A program made the translations under genes and the position numbers. Shown piece after piece: positions 34,384 to 42,940 of a DNA stretch of 55,533 nt. This stretch comes from Frankiaceae bacterium. Its GTDB lineage: Bacteria; Actinomycetota; Actinomycetes; BP-191. The notes under the pieces are model-generated. The model was not told where the DNA came from. It ran no database searches and saw nothing but the letters and a program-made list of their open reading frames with translations. Every line of letters starts with the position of its first letter. Positions within the stretch are counted from its first letter, which is position 1. The stretch is taken from the NCBI GenBank assembly GCA_035556555.1, contig DATMES010000068.1:1-55533 (forward strand), written 5' to 3'.

Positions 34384-35174
34384 GCGGTGTCGAGGATCTG
34401 GAACGCCTCCGCGAGGCGTCCCTCCGGCAGCCCGGCGGCCTTCGCGTTCCTGCCGAGCCAGTCGCGCAGCATGGTGTCGAGCTCGCCGGGAACGCCGGGG
34501 AGCTGGCTGACGTGGCGGCGTAGCGCGGCCATCTTGAGGTCGTACACGTCCGTCACGTCCACGACGTGCACGGCGCCGGGCGCGGCCATGAGCCACGTCT
34601 CGCTGACGGTCCACGCCTCGTGCCCGGCCTCGGCCAGCTCCGGGTGCGCGAACGGGTTGCGCGCGTCGGGGTAGACGGCGCAGAGCGTCGCCTCGCCGAC
34701 CGCGAGGTGGTCGGGGTGGGAGGCGTAGATGCGGTCGTAGTTGCGTTGCGGGCTCTGCGTGAGGACGCGCTGCGGGCGCACCTCGCGGATGACCCGGCTG
34801 ATGTCGCGGCGCAGCTCGATGGAGGCGACGACCCGTCCGTCGGGCCAGCCGAGGAACCGGACGTCGGACACCCCGACCTCCCCGGCCGCCGCGCGCTGCT
34901 CGGCCTGGCGGATCCCGGCGATCTCGCCGCGCGGCACGTCGGGGTCGAAGCCGCCGGCGTCGCCGTTCGTGACGACGCAGTACGTCACCTCGTGGCCCGC
35001 CTTGGTCCACGTCGCCACGGTGCCCGCCGCGCCGAAGTCGACGTCGTCCGGGTGCGCGGTCACGACGAGGATGCGTTCGATGGCGGCGTCGTCGAGCACT
35101 CGGGCCGTTCCTCTCGTCGTGGAGCCCCCGCGGACAGTCTGCAACACCCGCGAAAAGTGGTCCCAACGGGCCAT
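34380..35174 (-). CDS. PIG-L family N-acetylglucosaminyl deacetylase-like enzyme
   Basis: The product has about 264 residues from ATG 35174; a GTG giving VLDDAAIERIL may be the true start. The zinc motif is TAHPDDVDFGAAGT, with the later His in YASHPDHLAVG. This LmbE/PIG-L family removes acetyl groups from GlcNAc-type sugars, as in MshB (mycothiol) or MCA. MshB/Mca identity is not clear from motifs. The coupled EamA transporter suggests that a product or substrate is exported. The gene is divergent from the membrane GGDEF-EAL gene. Confidence 0.87.
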   Translation of the reverse strand: MARWDHFSRVLQTVRGGSTTRGTARVLDDAAIERILVVTAHPDDVDFGAAGTVATWTKAGHEVTYCVVTNGDAGGFDPDVPRGEIAGIRQAEQRAAAGEVGVSDVRFLGWPDGRVVASIELRRDISRVIREVRPQRVLTQSPQRNYDRIYASHPDHLAVGEATLCAVYPDARNPFAHPELAEAGHEAWTVSETWLMAAPGAVHVVDVTDVYDLKMAALRRHVSQLPGVPGELDTMLRDWLGRNAKAAGLPEGRLAEAFQILDTA

Positions 35175-35210
35175 GCCCCACGTGCCCGGATTTCCCTACC
35201 TTTGACGCAG

Positions 35211-35237
35211 GGGACTTAGGGCCGGGACGTTCGGCCC
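35211..35237. promoter_or_regulatory. Tandem DevR/DosR (OsdR)-like boxes
   Basis: GGGACTTAGGGCCG (35211-35224) is followed head to tail by GGGACGTTCGGCCC (35224-35237). The DosR/DevR consensus is a 14-16 bp partial palindrome GGGACTwwwGTCCC, and actinobacterial variants use GGGACcTTCGGCCC. The second box is the better match. The pair lies 23 bp before the TTG start of the GGDEF-EAL-GAF gene. Confidence 0.45.
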
Positions 35238-35259
35238 TGTTCGGGAGGGGTGCGGAGCA

Positions 35260-38028
35260 TTGGCGGACGACGTCTCAGGGCCGGTGCGGTTCGAGACGAC
35301 CCTCGCGGTCGTCCGTGCCGTCGCGGCCCTCGCGACGATCGTGCTCCTCGCCGCCGACGGCGCGGGCTTCCTCGACGGGCCGCTGCTGCTGCACGCGGCG
35401 CTCGTCGGCGTCTCCGTCGTCGTCGTGTTCGTCGCCCGCCGCCTCACGACCCGCCTGGAGCTGGAGCGGCTCGCGCTCGGCGTGACGGCGTTCGACCTGG
35501 CGTTCTGGGTGCTGTACGCCGCGACGTACGACGGCCAGCGCCGCGCCGGCACGATGCTCGGGGCGTTCGTGCTGGTCGAGGGCGCGGTGCGCTTCGGGCT
35601 GCTCGGCACGGTGCTCACCGCGGTCGCCGTGGACGCGGCGGCGCTGACCTGGCCGCAGCAGGACGCGAGCGGCTCCACGCCGGGCGTCGTCTACACGGTC
35701 ATCCTCACGTTCCTCATCGCGGGCGGCGTGCACGTCGCGGCGTACATCGTGCGCATGCAGACCTCGCAGCAGCAGCGCGGCCTGCAACGCCTCTCCGACG
35801 CGTTCTCGTACGCCTCCATCGGCCTTGCCGTCGTGGACGACCGCGGCCTGGTCGAGGCCGCCAACCCGGCCCTCGCGGCGCTGCTCGGCGACGACGAGGA
35901 GGCGCTCCAGGGGGTGCCGTTCGTCGATCTCGTCGAGCCGTCGGCGCGCATCGAGCTGGAACGCGTCGCGGGCGAGGTGCGCGCGGGGCGTTCGGCGGGA
36001 GCGCGGTTCGAGGCGCGGGTGCGGCAGGCGGAGGGCAGGGGCCGATGGGCGCTGGTCGCGCTGTCGCGCGCGTCCGCCGACGACGGCGACCGGCTCGTCG
36101 TACAGGTCGAGGACATCCACGACCGCAAGCTCATCGAGGCCAAGCTCGCCCACCAGGCCTCCCACGACATGCTCACCGGCCTGCCCAACCGCGCCGAGGT
36201 GCTCGGGCTGATGGCGGCGGCGTTCGAGGCGCGAGAGCCGATGGCGCTGCTGTTCATCGACCTCGACCGGTTCAAGTGGGTCAACGACTCCCTCGGCCAC
36301 GAGGCGGGCGACCTGCTGCTCGTCGAGGTGTCCGACCGGCTGCGGCGGCTGCTGCGGCCGGGCGACGTCGTCGCGCGGCTCGGCGGCGACGAGTTCGTCG
36401 TGCTCGCGCACGGCGTCGCGCAGGTCGCGACGGCCGTGGCGCTGGCCGACCGGGTGGCCGAGGCGCTGCGGCGGCCGGTCATGCTGCCGGGTGACCGCGA
36501 GTCGTACGCCTCGGCGTCCATCGGCATCGCCATCGCCGGCGAGGGCGACGACCCCGAGACGCTGCTGCGCGACGCGGACACCGCGATGTACCAGGCGAAG
36601 GCGGCCGGCGGCGGGGCGTACGCGCTGTTCACGCCGTCGATGCGCGCGGCGACCGTACGGCACCACGAGATCGAGGCGGCGCTGCGCCGCGCGGTCCGCG
36701 CGGGGGAGCTGACGGTGGCGTACCAGCCGGAGGTACGGCTCGTCGACGGGACCGTGCGGGCGTTCGAGGCACTGGTGCGCTGGAACGACCCCACGTGGGG
36801 CAACGTCGCCCCCGGCGAGTTCGTGCCGATCGCCGAGGAGAGCGACCTCGTCCTCGAGCTCGGCGTCGCGGTGCTGCGGCAGGCGCTGGCCGACGCGGCG
36901 GCGTGGCCGCTGCTGCCCGACGGCACCCGCGCGACGCTCGCCGTCAACGTCTCCCGCCGCCAGCTCGTCCAGCCCGGCTTCCCCGCGATCGTGGCGGGCC
37001 TGCTGGCGGAGGCGGGCGTACCCGCCGCGTCTGTCTGCCTCGAGGTCACCGAGACCGCGATCACGCAGAACGTCGAGTCGGTCGTCACGACCCTGCACGA
37101 GCTCCGCCACCTCGGCGTCTCCATCGCCATCGACGACTTCGGCACCGGCCACGCCTCGCTCACCTACCTGACCCGGCTGCCGGTGGACGTGCTCAAGGTC
37201 GATCGGACGTTCGTCATGGGGCTCGGGCGCGACGACCGCAGCGCGGCGATCGTCGGCGCGGTGGCGGCGATGGGCAGGGCGTTCGGGCTGTCGGTCGTCG
37301 CGGAGGGCGTCGAGGAGGACGCGCACCTCGAGGCGCTGCGCCTGCTCGACGTGGACCTCGCGCAGGGGTACCTGTTCTCGCGGCCGGTGCCGGCGTCGCA
37401 CGTGGCGTCGTTGATGCACCCGGCCGGTGTCGTGGACGTGCCCGAGCAGCGCGGCGCCGTACGCCGCATCGCCCCCGCCCGCAGGCCGCTGTCCGCCGGC
37501 TCCGCGAACGACGCCCGCTACCGCCTGCTCCTCGACCTCGCCCGCGACGTCACCGGGGGCCAGGACCTGCCGACCGTGCTGGACCGTACGTTCGCCGCGT
37601 TGCGGCAGCTCGTCGACTTCACCGGCGGGTCCGTCCAGCTCATCGACGACACCGACCACCTGCGGCTCGCGGCCACCGACCCGCCGGCGACGGCGGAGGC
37701 CATGGCGATGCGGGTGCCGTTGGGGCAGGGCGTCGGCGGCGCGATCGCGCTCACCGGCGAGCCGCGGTACCTGCCGGACATCACGGTCGACGCGGCGGTC
37801 ACCGACGAGCGCAGGAAGAAGAGCGTGTCCCACGGCGTGCGCTCGTGGTTCGGTGTGCCCCTCATCACGGACGGGCGGGTCATCGGGCTGCTGCAGGTGG
37901 ACTCGGTCGAGCCGGACGCGTGGGACGAGGCCGACCGGTTCGTGGTGCTGGCGTTCACGCCGATCGTGGCGGCCGCCGTGCAGAGCGCGACGACGCGGCG
38001 GCCTCTCCTGCGGCTCGCCGAGGGGTGA
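35260..38028 (+). CDS. Membrane PAS-GGDEF-EAL protein with a C-terminal GAF domain
   Basis: The product has 922 residues from TTG 35260. About five membrane spans (residues 12-170) are followed by PAS, GGDEF (RPGD I-site, then RLGGDEFVV) and EAL (FEALVRWND, CLEVTETAI, DDFGTGHAS, LKVDRTFV). After the EAL come a linker and a GAF domain at about 750-910 (YRLLLDLARDVTGG, GSVQLIDDTDHLRLAATDPP, SWFGVPLITDGRVIGLLQVD). Both enzymatic halves look competent. A sensory GAF after the EAL is unusual, since sensory domains normally precede GGDEF-EAL. DosR-like boxes upstream suggest hypoxia or redox control. Confidence 0.92.
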   Translation: MADDVSGPVRFETTLAVVRAVAALATIVLLAADGAGFLDGPLLLHAALVGVSVVVVFVARRLTTRLELERLALGVTAFDLAFWVLYAATYDGQRRAGTMLGAFVLVEGAVRFGLLGTVLTAVAVDAAALTWPQQDASGSTPGVVYTVILTFLIAGGVHVAAYIVRMQTSQQQRGLQRLSDAFSYASIGLAVVDDRGLVEAANPALAALLGDDEEALQGVPFVDLVEPSARIELERVAGEVRAGRSAGARFEARVRQAEGRGRWALVALSRASADDGDRLVVQVEDIHDRKLIEAKLAHQASHDMLTGLPNRAEVLGLMAAAFEAREPMALLFIDLDRFKWVNDSLGHEAGDLLLVEVSDRLRRLLRPGDVVARLGGDEFVVLAHGVAQVATAVALADRVAEALRRPVMLPGDRESYASASIGIAIAGEGDDPETLLRDADTAMYQAKAAGGGAYALFTPSMRAATVRHHEIEAALRRAVRAGELTVAYQPEVRLVDGTVRAFEALVRWNDPTWGNVAPGEFVPIAEESDLVLELGVAVLRQALADAAAWPLLPDGTRATLAVNVSRRQLVQPGFPAIVAGLLAEAGVPAASVCLEVTETAITQNVESVVTTLHELRHLGVSIAIDDFGTGHASLTYLTRLPVDVLKVDRTFVMGLGRDDRSAAIVGAVAAMGRAFGLSVVAEGVEEDAHLEALRLLDVDLAQGYLFSRPVPASHVASLMHPAGVVDVPEQRGAVRRIAPARRPLSAGSANDARYRLLLDLARDVTGGQDLPTVLDRTFAALRQLVDFTGGSVQLIDDTDHLRLAATDPPATAEAMAMRVPLGQGVGGAIALTGEPRYLPDITVDAAVTDERRKKSVSHGVRSWFGVPLITDGRVIGLLQVDSVEPDAWDEADRFVVLAFTPIVAAAVQSATTRRPLLRLAEG

Positions 38029-38170
38029 GCCCCCGCGGCCACGGACTACCCGGGCGGGCGCGGCCTAGTCAGTGGGGACCACGGCAAAAAGGCCTTTCGG
38101 CGCGATGGTCGCGCGGAAGGACCCGGCGAATACTCCTCGCTACGGGGTGGCTACGGAGGGTTCCCAGACC
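38029..38170 (+). other. Leader region of the subtilase gene with local secondary structure
   Basis: The 142-bp gap contains the hairpin CCTTTC-g-GCGCGA-TGG-TCGCGC-GGAAGG (about 38092-38119) and a near-tandem GCTACGGGGTG/GCTACGGAGGG (about 38139-38160), close to the ATG at 38171. I could not fit it to a known riboswitch. It also carries GGACTACCCGGGCGG (from 38043), shared with the region before the gene at 21590, and CTAGTCA. It may be a regulatory leader. Confidence 0.3.
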
Positions 38171-39874
38171 ATGACGCGGCGAAGCTCAGTGCTCATCGGC
38201 GTGCTCAGCGCAACGATCGCCCTGCTGCCCGGGGTCACGGCGCCGGCGGCTGCCCAGCGGGCGCCGGCGCCGGTGACCGCGGTGGTGGACCCGGCGCTGG
38301 CCGGCACCACCGGCGACGTCTCCGTCGTCGTCGTCCGCAGGCCGGGGACGGGCGACCTCGCCGACCGTACGGTCCGCGCCCTCGGCGGCGCGGTCACGAA
38401 GGACCTGCCGATCATCCGGGGCTTCGCCGCCCGGCTCGGCGCGGCCGACGTCGCGGCGCTCGCAGGGAGCGGCGGCGCGGCCACGGTCTCGCTCGACCGC
38501 GCGATGACCGTGCAGTCGAGCGCGACGGCCGGCACCGGCCCGAACTCCGTCTACGCGAAGGCGCTCGGCGCCGAGAGCCTCCACCGGACCGGCGTCAGGG
38601 GCGGCGGCGTCACCGTCGCGCTGCTCGACACCGGCATCGCCGACCTGCCCGACCTGGCCGGCCGGGTGCTGCCCGTGCGCACCGACCCCCTCGGCACGCA
38701 GACCGCGCCGTGCGTCAACCTCTCCGGCGAGAGCGGGTGCGACGACTCGTACGGCCACGGCACGTTCCTCGCCGGCCTCATCGCCGGCAACGGCGCGGCG
38801 TCCGGCGGCGAGCACGTGGGCGTCGCGCCGCAGGCGAACCTCGTCTCCATCAAGGTCGCCGGCCGCACCGGCGCCGCCGACGTCAGCACCGTCATCGCCG
38901 GCATCCAGTGGGCGGTGTCGTTCAAGAACGAGTACGGCATCCGCGTCCTCAACCTCTCCCTCGGCACCGACTCGACGCAGAGCTACCGCGTCGATCCGTT
39001 GAACTACGCCGTCGAGCGGGCCTGGGCCGCGGGCATCGTCGTCGTCGTCTCCGCGAGCAACCGCGGCCCGGCCGCGGGCACGATCTCCAAGCCCGGCGAC
39101 GACCCGTTCGTCCTCACCGTGGGCGCCGTCGACGACCGCGGCACGGCGGGCATCGGCGACGACCGGCTGCCGCTGTTCTCCTCGCGCGGCCCGACGGCGG
39201 CCGACGGCCTGGCCAAGCCCGACGTCGTCGCGCCCGGCGCGCGCCTCGTCTCGCTCTCCGCGCCGGGGTCGGCGATCGCGACGGAGTTCCCCAGCCCGAT
39301 GGCGGCGCCGTACCGGCGCGGCAGCGGCACCTCCATGGCGACCGCCGTCACGTCCGGCGCCGTGGCGCTGATGCTCTCGGCGCAGCCCGCGCTGACGCCG
39401 GACCGGGTCAAGTACGCGTTCGCCGCCACGGCCCGCCCCGTCGCGTCCACCGACCGGATGGCGGTCGGCTCGGGCATGGTCGACGTCGTCCGCGCGTTCT
39501 CCGCGCCGCCGGGCGTCGCCAACGCCGGCGTCCAGCGTTCCAGCGGGCTCGGCAGCCTCGACGCCAGCCGCGGCACGTCGTACGTCCAGCTCGACGACCC
39601 GATGTCCACGGTCGTCACCGGCGAGATGACCGCCCAGCTGCTGCTCTGGGACCCGCTCGGCTACACGACCGGCGAGTGGACCGGCGCGAACTGGTACGGC
39701 GCGAACTGGTACGGCGCGAACTGGTACGGCGCGAACTGGTACGGCGCCAACTGGTACGGCGCGAACTGGTACGGCGCGAACTGGTACGGCTCCGAGTACT
39801 ACGGCGAGGTCGACGGTGCCAACTGGTACGGCGCCAACTGGTACGGCGCCAACTGGTACGGGGCGTGGGAGTGA
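38171..39874 (+). CDS. Secreted subtilisin-like (S8) protease with ANWYG repeat tail
   Basis: The 567-residue product starts at ATG 38171 and has a signal peptide ending near PAAAQ. An I9-like propeptide (DVSVVVVRRPGTGDLADRTV ... FAARLGAADVAALAG) precedes the S8 domain with Asp in VALLDTGI, His in SYGHGTFLAGL, Asn in VSASNRGP and Ser in GSGTSMATAV. The last 70 residues hold ten ANWYG units, seven and three, split by SEYYGEVDG, ending AWE. Trp/Gly repeat tails occur on other actinobacterial subtilases and may anchor or position the enzyme. The stop overlaps the GTG of the histidine kinase gene, so both are probably translated together. Confidence 0.92.
   Translation: MTRRSSVLIGVLSATIALLPGVTAPAAAQRAPAPVTAVVDPALAGTTGDVSVVVVRRPGTGDLADRTVRALGGAVTKDLPIIRGFAARLGAADVAALAGSGGAATVSLDRAMTVQSSATAGTGPNSVYAKALGAESLHRTGVRGGGVTVALLDTGIADLPDLAGRVLPVRTDPLGTQTAPCVNLSGESGCDDSYGHGTFLAGLIAGNGAASGGEHVGVAPQANLVSIKVAGRTGAADVSTVIAGIQWAVSFKNEYGIRVLNLSLGTDSTQSYRVDPLNYAVERAWAAGIVVVVSASNRGPAAGTISKPGDDPFVLTVGAVDDRGTAGIGDDRLPLFSSRGPTAADGLAKPDVVAPGARLVSLSAPGSAIATEFPSPMAAPYRRGSGTSMATAVTSGAVALMLSAQPALTPDRVKYAFAATARPVASTDRMAVGSGMVDVVRAFSAPPGVANAGVQRSSGLGSLDASRGTSYVQLDDPMSTVVTGEMTAQLLLWDPLGYTTGEWTGANWYGANWYGANWYGANWYGANWYGANWYGANWYGSEYYGEVDGANWYGANWYGANWYGAWE
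39683..39859 (+). repeat. 15-bp coding tandem repeat (ANWYG units)
   Basis: Ten copies of GGCGCGAACTGGTAC, differing only at wobble positions (GCG/GCC, GGC/GGT), lie at 39683-39787 and 39815-39859, separated by a 27-bp spacer. DNA-level near-identity suggests recent expansion or gene conversion. The repeat is in frame and coding, so it is not a CRISPR. Confidence 0.95.
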
Positions 39875-42102
39875 GGCGTCGGGCCGACAGGAGGATCGCG
39901 GCACTGACCGCGCTGCTCGCGGGCGTCGCCGTCGTCGCGAGCCTCGCCGCGCTGGTGGTGAGCGGACCGGTGCCCGGCAGGGACTGGCCCGAGGCGCTGC
40001 TGCTGCTCGGCGTGCTCGTCCTGGCCGGCCACCTCATCATCCGGGTGCAGTGCGGCGACCAGATCGAGGCGCTGGACCTGTTCGAGGCGGTGCTCGCGCC
40101 GACGCTCGTGGTCTTCTCCGCCCCGGAGGCGGTCGCGCTCGTCGTCGGCGCCAAGCTCGTCGTGGGCATCCTGCACCGCAACGCCGCGGTCAAGACCCGC
40201 TTCAACGCCGCGCAGTGGGGCGCTGCGACAGCCTGCGGCGCGCTCGTGCTGGCAGCCCTGCGCGACGGGCAGGACCTGTCCGCGCGCAACGCCGGCGCGC
40301 TCACCGCCGCCGTCCTCGTGGTCGCCGTCGTCAACTACGTCTCCGTCGGCGTCGTGATCGCGCTGGCGACGGGGCGTTCGATCGGCGAGGTGTTCACCGA
40401 CCTGCGGCCGGTGATCCCCGTCGGCTGGGTCGGCGGCTCGGTGGTCAACCTGGCGTTCGGCGTGCTCTTCGTGTCGGCGTACCTGCGTTCGCCGGCCGCG
40501 GTCGTGCTGATGGTGGTGCCGCTGGTCGTCCTGCACTGGGGCAGCCGCGGCTTCGCGACGGCGCGCACCGACCGGCTGCGCCTGGCCGGTCTGCAGGCCG
40601 CGACGCACGTGCTCGCCGGGCCGGTGGACCCGCGCGAGGCGCTGCCGTCGTTCCTCGACGAGGTACGCCGCTGCTTCGAGGCGGACGCCGTCGAGCTGCT
40701 GGAGCCGACGCCGGCGGGTCCCGTCCTGCACCGCCTGGGCGACGGGCCGTACGCCGTCGCCCCCGACGACGGCACCTCCACTGCCGCCGCGTTGCGCGCG
40801 GCCGCGGCGCACGGCGCGGTCGTCCTCGACGCCCGGCGCGACGCGCTGCTCGTCCGTGAGGGGTGGCACGTGGCAGCCGCCGCGCCGGTGCGGGCGGAGG
40901 GGGGTCTCCCCGGCGTCCTCTGCGTGTACAACCGCGGCGGGCGCGGCGGCTTCGAGCCGGGCGAGGTCGCCGTCATGGAGGCGCTGGCGCGCGAGGTCTC
41001 GGGAGCGTTCGAGAAGGCGGCGCTGCTCGGCGTCGTGCTGGACGAGCGCCGCCGGCTCGCCGACATCGTCGGCAACACGTCCGACGGCATCCTCACGCTC
41101 GACGAGCGGGGAGAGGTCACCAGCTGGAACGCCGGCATCGAGCAGATCACCGGCTACGAGGCCGCGGCCATGCTCGGCCGCGTACCCGACGTCGCCCTGC
41201 GTCCTGCCGACGACGCGGGCGACCCCGTGCCGCTCGCGGCGTGGCCAGGGCGTACGGCGTCGTTGCCGGTGGCGGTGCAGGTGCGGTGCGCGGACCGGCA
41301 GATGCGCTGGCTGTCGTGCAGCTACAGCGAGCTGCCGGCGCGCGACGGACACGGCCCCCAGCTGCTGGTCATGGCGCGCGACGTCACGAAGGTGCACGAG
41401 CTCGACACGCTGAAGAACGACTTCGTCGCCGTGGTGTCCCACGAGCTGCGTACGCCGCTCGCGCCGATCAAGGGCTGGGCGATGACGCTGCTCCAGCGCG
41501 GCGACGACCTGAGCCCCGAGCAGCGCCAGGACGGCGCTCGGGCGATCCTCCGGCAGGCCGACCGGCTGCACCAGCTGATCCTCAACATCCTCGAGGACAG
41601 CCGCGTCGAGGTGGACCTGAACACCGCGCCGGTCGTCGATGTCGTGGACGCCGCCGAGGTCGTCGCCAAGGTGGTCGAGGACGTCGCGTTGCTCGCGCCG
41701 GAACGAGCGGTCGTCGTGACGGGCACGGACACGCCGCGGCTGGTCCACGGCCGCGCGGTCCGCATCGAGCAGGTGCTGACGAACCTCGTCACCAACGCCC
41801 TGAAGTACGCGCCGAAGGACGAGGTCATCGAGATCGACGTGACCTCGTCACCCGGCGCGGTGACGATCGCCGTCACCGACCGCGGCCCCGGCATCCCGGT
41901 CGAGGCGCGGGAGCGGGTGTTCCAGCGGTTCGAGCGCCTCCCCGACGCACCGGTGCAGACCGGCACCGGCCTGGGGCTCTACATCGCCCGGCACCTCGCG
42001 ACGTCGATGGACGCGACGCTGGAGGTGCGTACGGCGCCCGGCGGCGGGAGCACGTTCGTCCTGACCCTGAAGGCCGTCCACCGCCTGGCCGCGGTGGGGT
42101 AG
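39871..42102 (+). CDS. Membrane GAF-PAS histidine kinase coupled to the subtilase
   Basis: The 743-residue product starts at GTG 39871, inside the subtilase stop (GTGA). About seven N-terminal membrane spans (residues 8-235, e.g. LTALLAGVAVVASLAALVVS and LTAAVLVVAVVNYVSVGVVI) are followed by GAF (VDPREALPSFLDEVRRCFEA) and PAS (IVGNTSDGILTLDERGEVTS). HisKA (AVVSHELRTPLAPIKGWAMT) and HATPase (VLTNLVTNALKYAP, DRGPGIPVEARERVFQRFER, GTGLGLYIARHLA) are intact. No response regulator adjoins, so the partner is elsewhere. The coupling suggests that the kinase senses or controls the protease or its substrate at the cell surface. Confidence 0.92.
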   Translation: MRRRADRRIAALTALLAGVAVVASLAALVVSGPVPGRDWPEALLLLGVLVLAGHLIIRVQCGDQIEALDLFEAVLAPTLVVFSAPEAVALVVGAKLVVGILHRNAAVKTRFNAAQWGAATACGALVLAALRDGQDLSARNAGALTAAVLVVAVVNYVSVGVVIALATGRSIGEVFTDLRPVIPVGWVGGSVVNLAFGVLFVSAYLRSPAAVVLMVVPLVVLHWGSRGFATARTDRLRLAGLQAATHVLAGPVDPREALPSFLDEVRRCFEADAVELLEPTPAGPVLHRLGDGPYAVAPDDGTSTAAALRAAAAHGAVVLDARRDALLVREGWHVAAAAPVRAEGGLPGVLCVYNRGGRGGFEPGEVAVMEALAREVSGAFEKAALLGVVLDERRRLADIVGNTSDGILTLDERGEVTSWNAGIEQITGYEAAAMLGRVPDVALRPADDAGDPVPLAAWPGRTASLPVAVQVRCADRQMRWLSCSYSELPARDGHGPQLLVMARDVTKVHELDTLKNDFVAVVSHELRTPLAPIKGWAMTLLQRGDDLSPEQRQDGARAILRQADRLHQLILNILEDSRVEVDLNTAPVVDVVDAAEVVAKVVEDVALLAPERAVVVTGTDTPRLVHGRAVRIEQVLTNLVTNALKYAPKDEVIEIDVTSSPGAVTIAVTDRGPGIPVEARERVFQRFERLPDAPVQTGTGLGLYIARHLATSMDATLEVRTAPGGGSTFVLTLKAVHRLAAVG

Positions 42103-42109
42103 GCCAGCT

Positions 42110-42313
42110 CCACCCTTCGGGGTGCATCTCGCGCCTTTTCGCCGCACGAGCCGCAACCCGGAGCCTTCCATCCTGAACCGCCGGCGCACCCCGCGCCGGG
42201 CTCCATCCCTGCTGCCCACCAGCCGGTCTCGTGCGTACTGATCTTCAAAGAACGGGTCGCGACCGCCGCCGGCCCGGGCTTGTCCCTTCAGGATGGAAAG
42301 GCTCGCGGTTGCG
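42110..42313. repeat. Composite inverted-repeat element, copy 2
   Basis: Block B (42110-42151) lies in inverted orientation, followed by the arm CGCAACCCGGAGCCTTCCAT (42152-42177), the core with ACTGATCTTCAAAGAACGGG (to 42255) and the inverted arm (42287-42313). Order and sequence correspond to copy 1 (8298-8577) read from the other strand on the block-B side. The inner parts also align (GCGCACCCCGCGCC, CCAGCCGGTCTC). It is non-coding and fills the gap between the kinase gene and the arginine decarboxylase operon. Confidence 0.75.
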
Positions 42314-42330
42314 CACGGGGCCTGGACGCG

Positions 42331-42372
42331 ACGGTGCCGCCGCGACCCCACGGGGGGCGACGGCGGCACCGT
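42331..42372 (-). terminator. Hairpin after the arginine decarboxylase gene
   Basis: ACGGTGCCGCCG (42331-42342) pairs exactly with CGGCGGCACCGT (42361-42372), with a further CCCC/GGGG pairing in the loop. It lies 10 bp beyond the stop of the minus-strand decarboxylase gene. Confidence 0.65.
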
Positions 42373-42382
42373 GACATACGTC

Positions 42383-42940
42383 CTAGCGCGTGCCGGTCAG
42401 GTCGATGGTCCAGCCGGCGGTCTCGTACACGGCGACCGCCAGCGCGCACGTCGGCGTGCCGTCGCTCACCGCGCCGTGCAGCACGTACCGCGGCGGGCCG
42501 AACGCCGTGTCCGGCCTGCCCTCGACGAGCGCGCCGAGGCTGTTCTCGATGTCCGAGCGCACCTCGTCCTCGCTGTGGCCCTCGTGCTCGACGAAGACGC
42601 CCTTGCCGGTCTCCTCGTTCTGCACCCAGCCGATGCCGGCCCACGCCTCGGCGCCGGGCGTGTCCACGCGCATCTCGGCGTAGACGCAGTAGAGGCGGTC
42701 ACCCCACTCGCCCTTGATCGGCGAGACCGGGCCGTTCATCGGCACGACGTCGGTGCCGGGCGGCACCACGGACGACAGCCGGATGAGGTTGAAGTTGGCG
42801 ATGCCGGCGTCGCGCAGCGCGCCGTCGAACGCCGCCAGCGTCGTCGGCCCCGTGCCGGTGCCGCAGGAGATCTCGATGGTGCGGGTACGCGCCTGGCGCT
42901 GGGCCGGGACGACGTCGGGCATCCAGAGCGTCGTGGTCAT
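42383..42940 (-). CDS. Pyruvoyl-dependent arginine decarboxylase
   Basis: The 185-residue proenzyme starts at ATG 42940. It matches PvlArgDC: LAAFDGALRDAGIANFNLIR followed by LSSVVPPGTDVVP, where self-cleavage between the two serines creates the pyruvoyl group, and the catalytic-region Glu in FVEHEGHSEDEV. The enzyme decarboxylates arginine to agmatine for polyamine synthesis or acid resistance; it is best known from archaea and Chlamydia. The ATG overlaps the stop of the upstream gene (ATGA), so the two form an operon. No agmatinase or agmatine deiminase gene is seen nearby. Confidence 0.88.
   Translation of the reverse strand: MTTTLWMPDVVPAQRQARTRTIEISCGTGTGPTTLAAFDGALRDAGIANFNLIRLSSVVPPGTDVVPMNGPVSPIKGEWGDRLYCVYAEMRVDTPGAEAWAGIGWVQNEETGKGVFVEHEGHSEDEVRSDIENSLGALVEGRPDTAFGPPRYVLHGAVSDGTPTCALAVAVYETAGWTIDLTGTR

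Noticed and set aside
33481-35181. A single 566-residue protein spanning the EamA and PIG-L genes
   Set aside because: The N-terminal part is an Arg-rich shadow of the PIG-L gene. The GTG at 34383, overlapping the PIG-L stop, is a proper start for the transporter.
38080-38170. c-di-GMP-I (GEMM) riboswitch before the subtilase gene
   Set aside because: GGCAAAAAGG looks superficially similar, but the GACGCAAAGCC block and the tetraloop-receptor arrangement are not present.
39683-39859. Direct repeats that could be taken for a CRISPR array, or a tail that could be a YG-type RiPP (spliceotide) precursor
   Set aside because: The 15-bp units are contiguous, in frame and coding (ANWYG), with no spacers and no cas genes. 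No radical-SAM splicing enzyme is encoded nearby, and Trp/Gly tails are seen on other subtilases.
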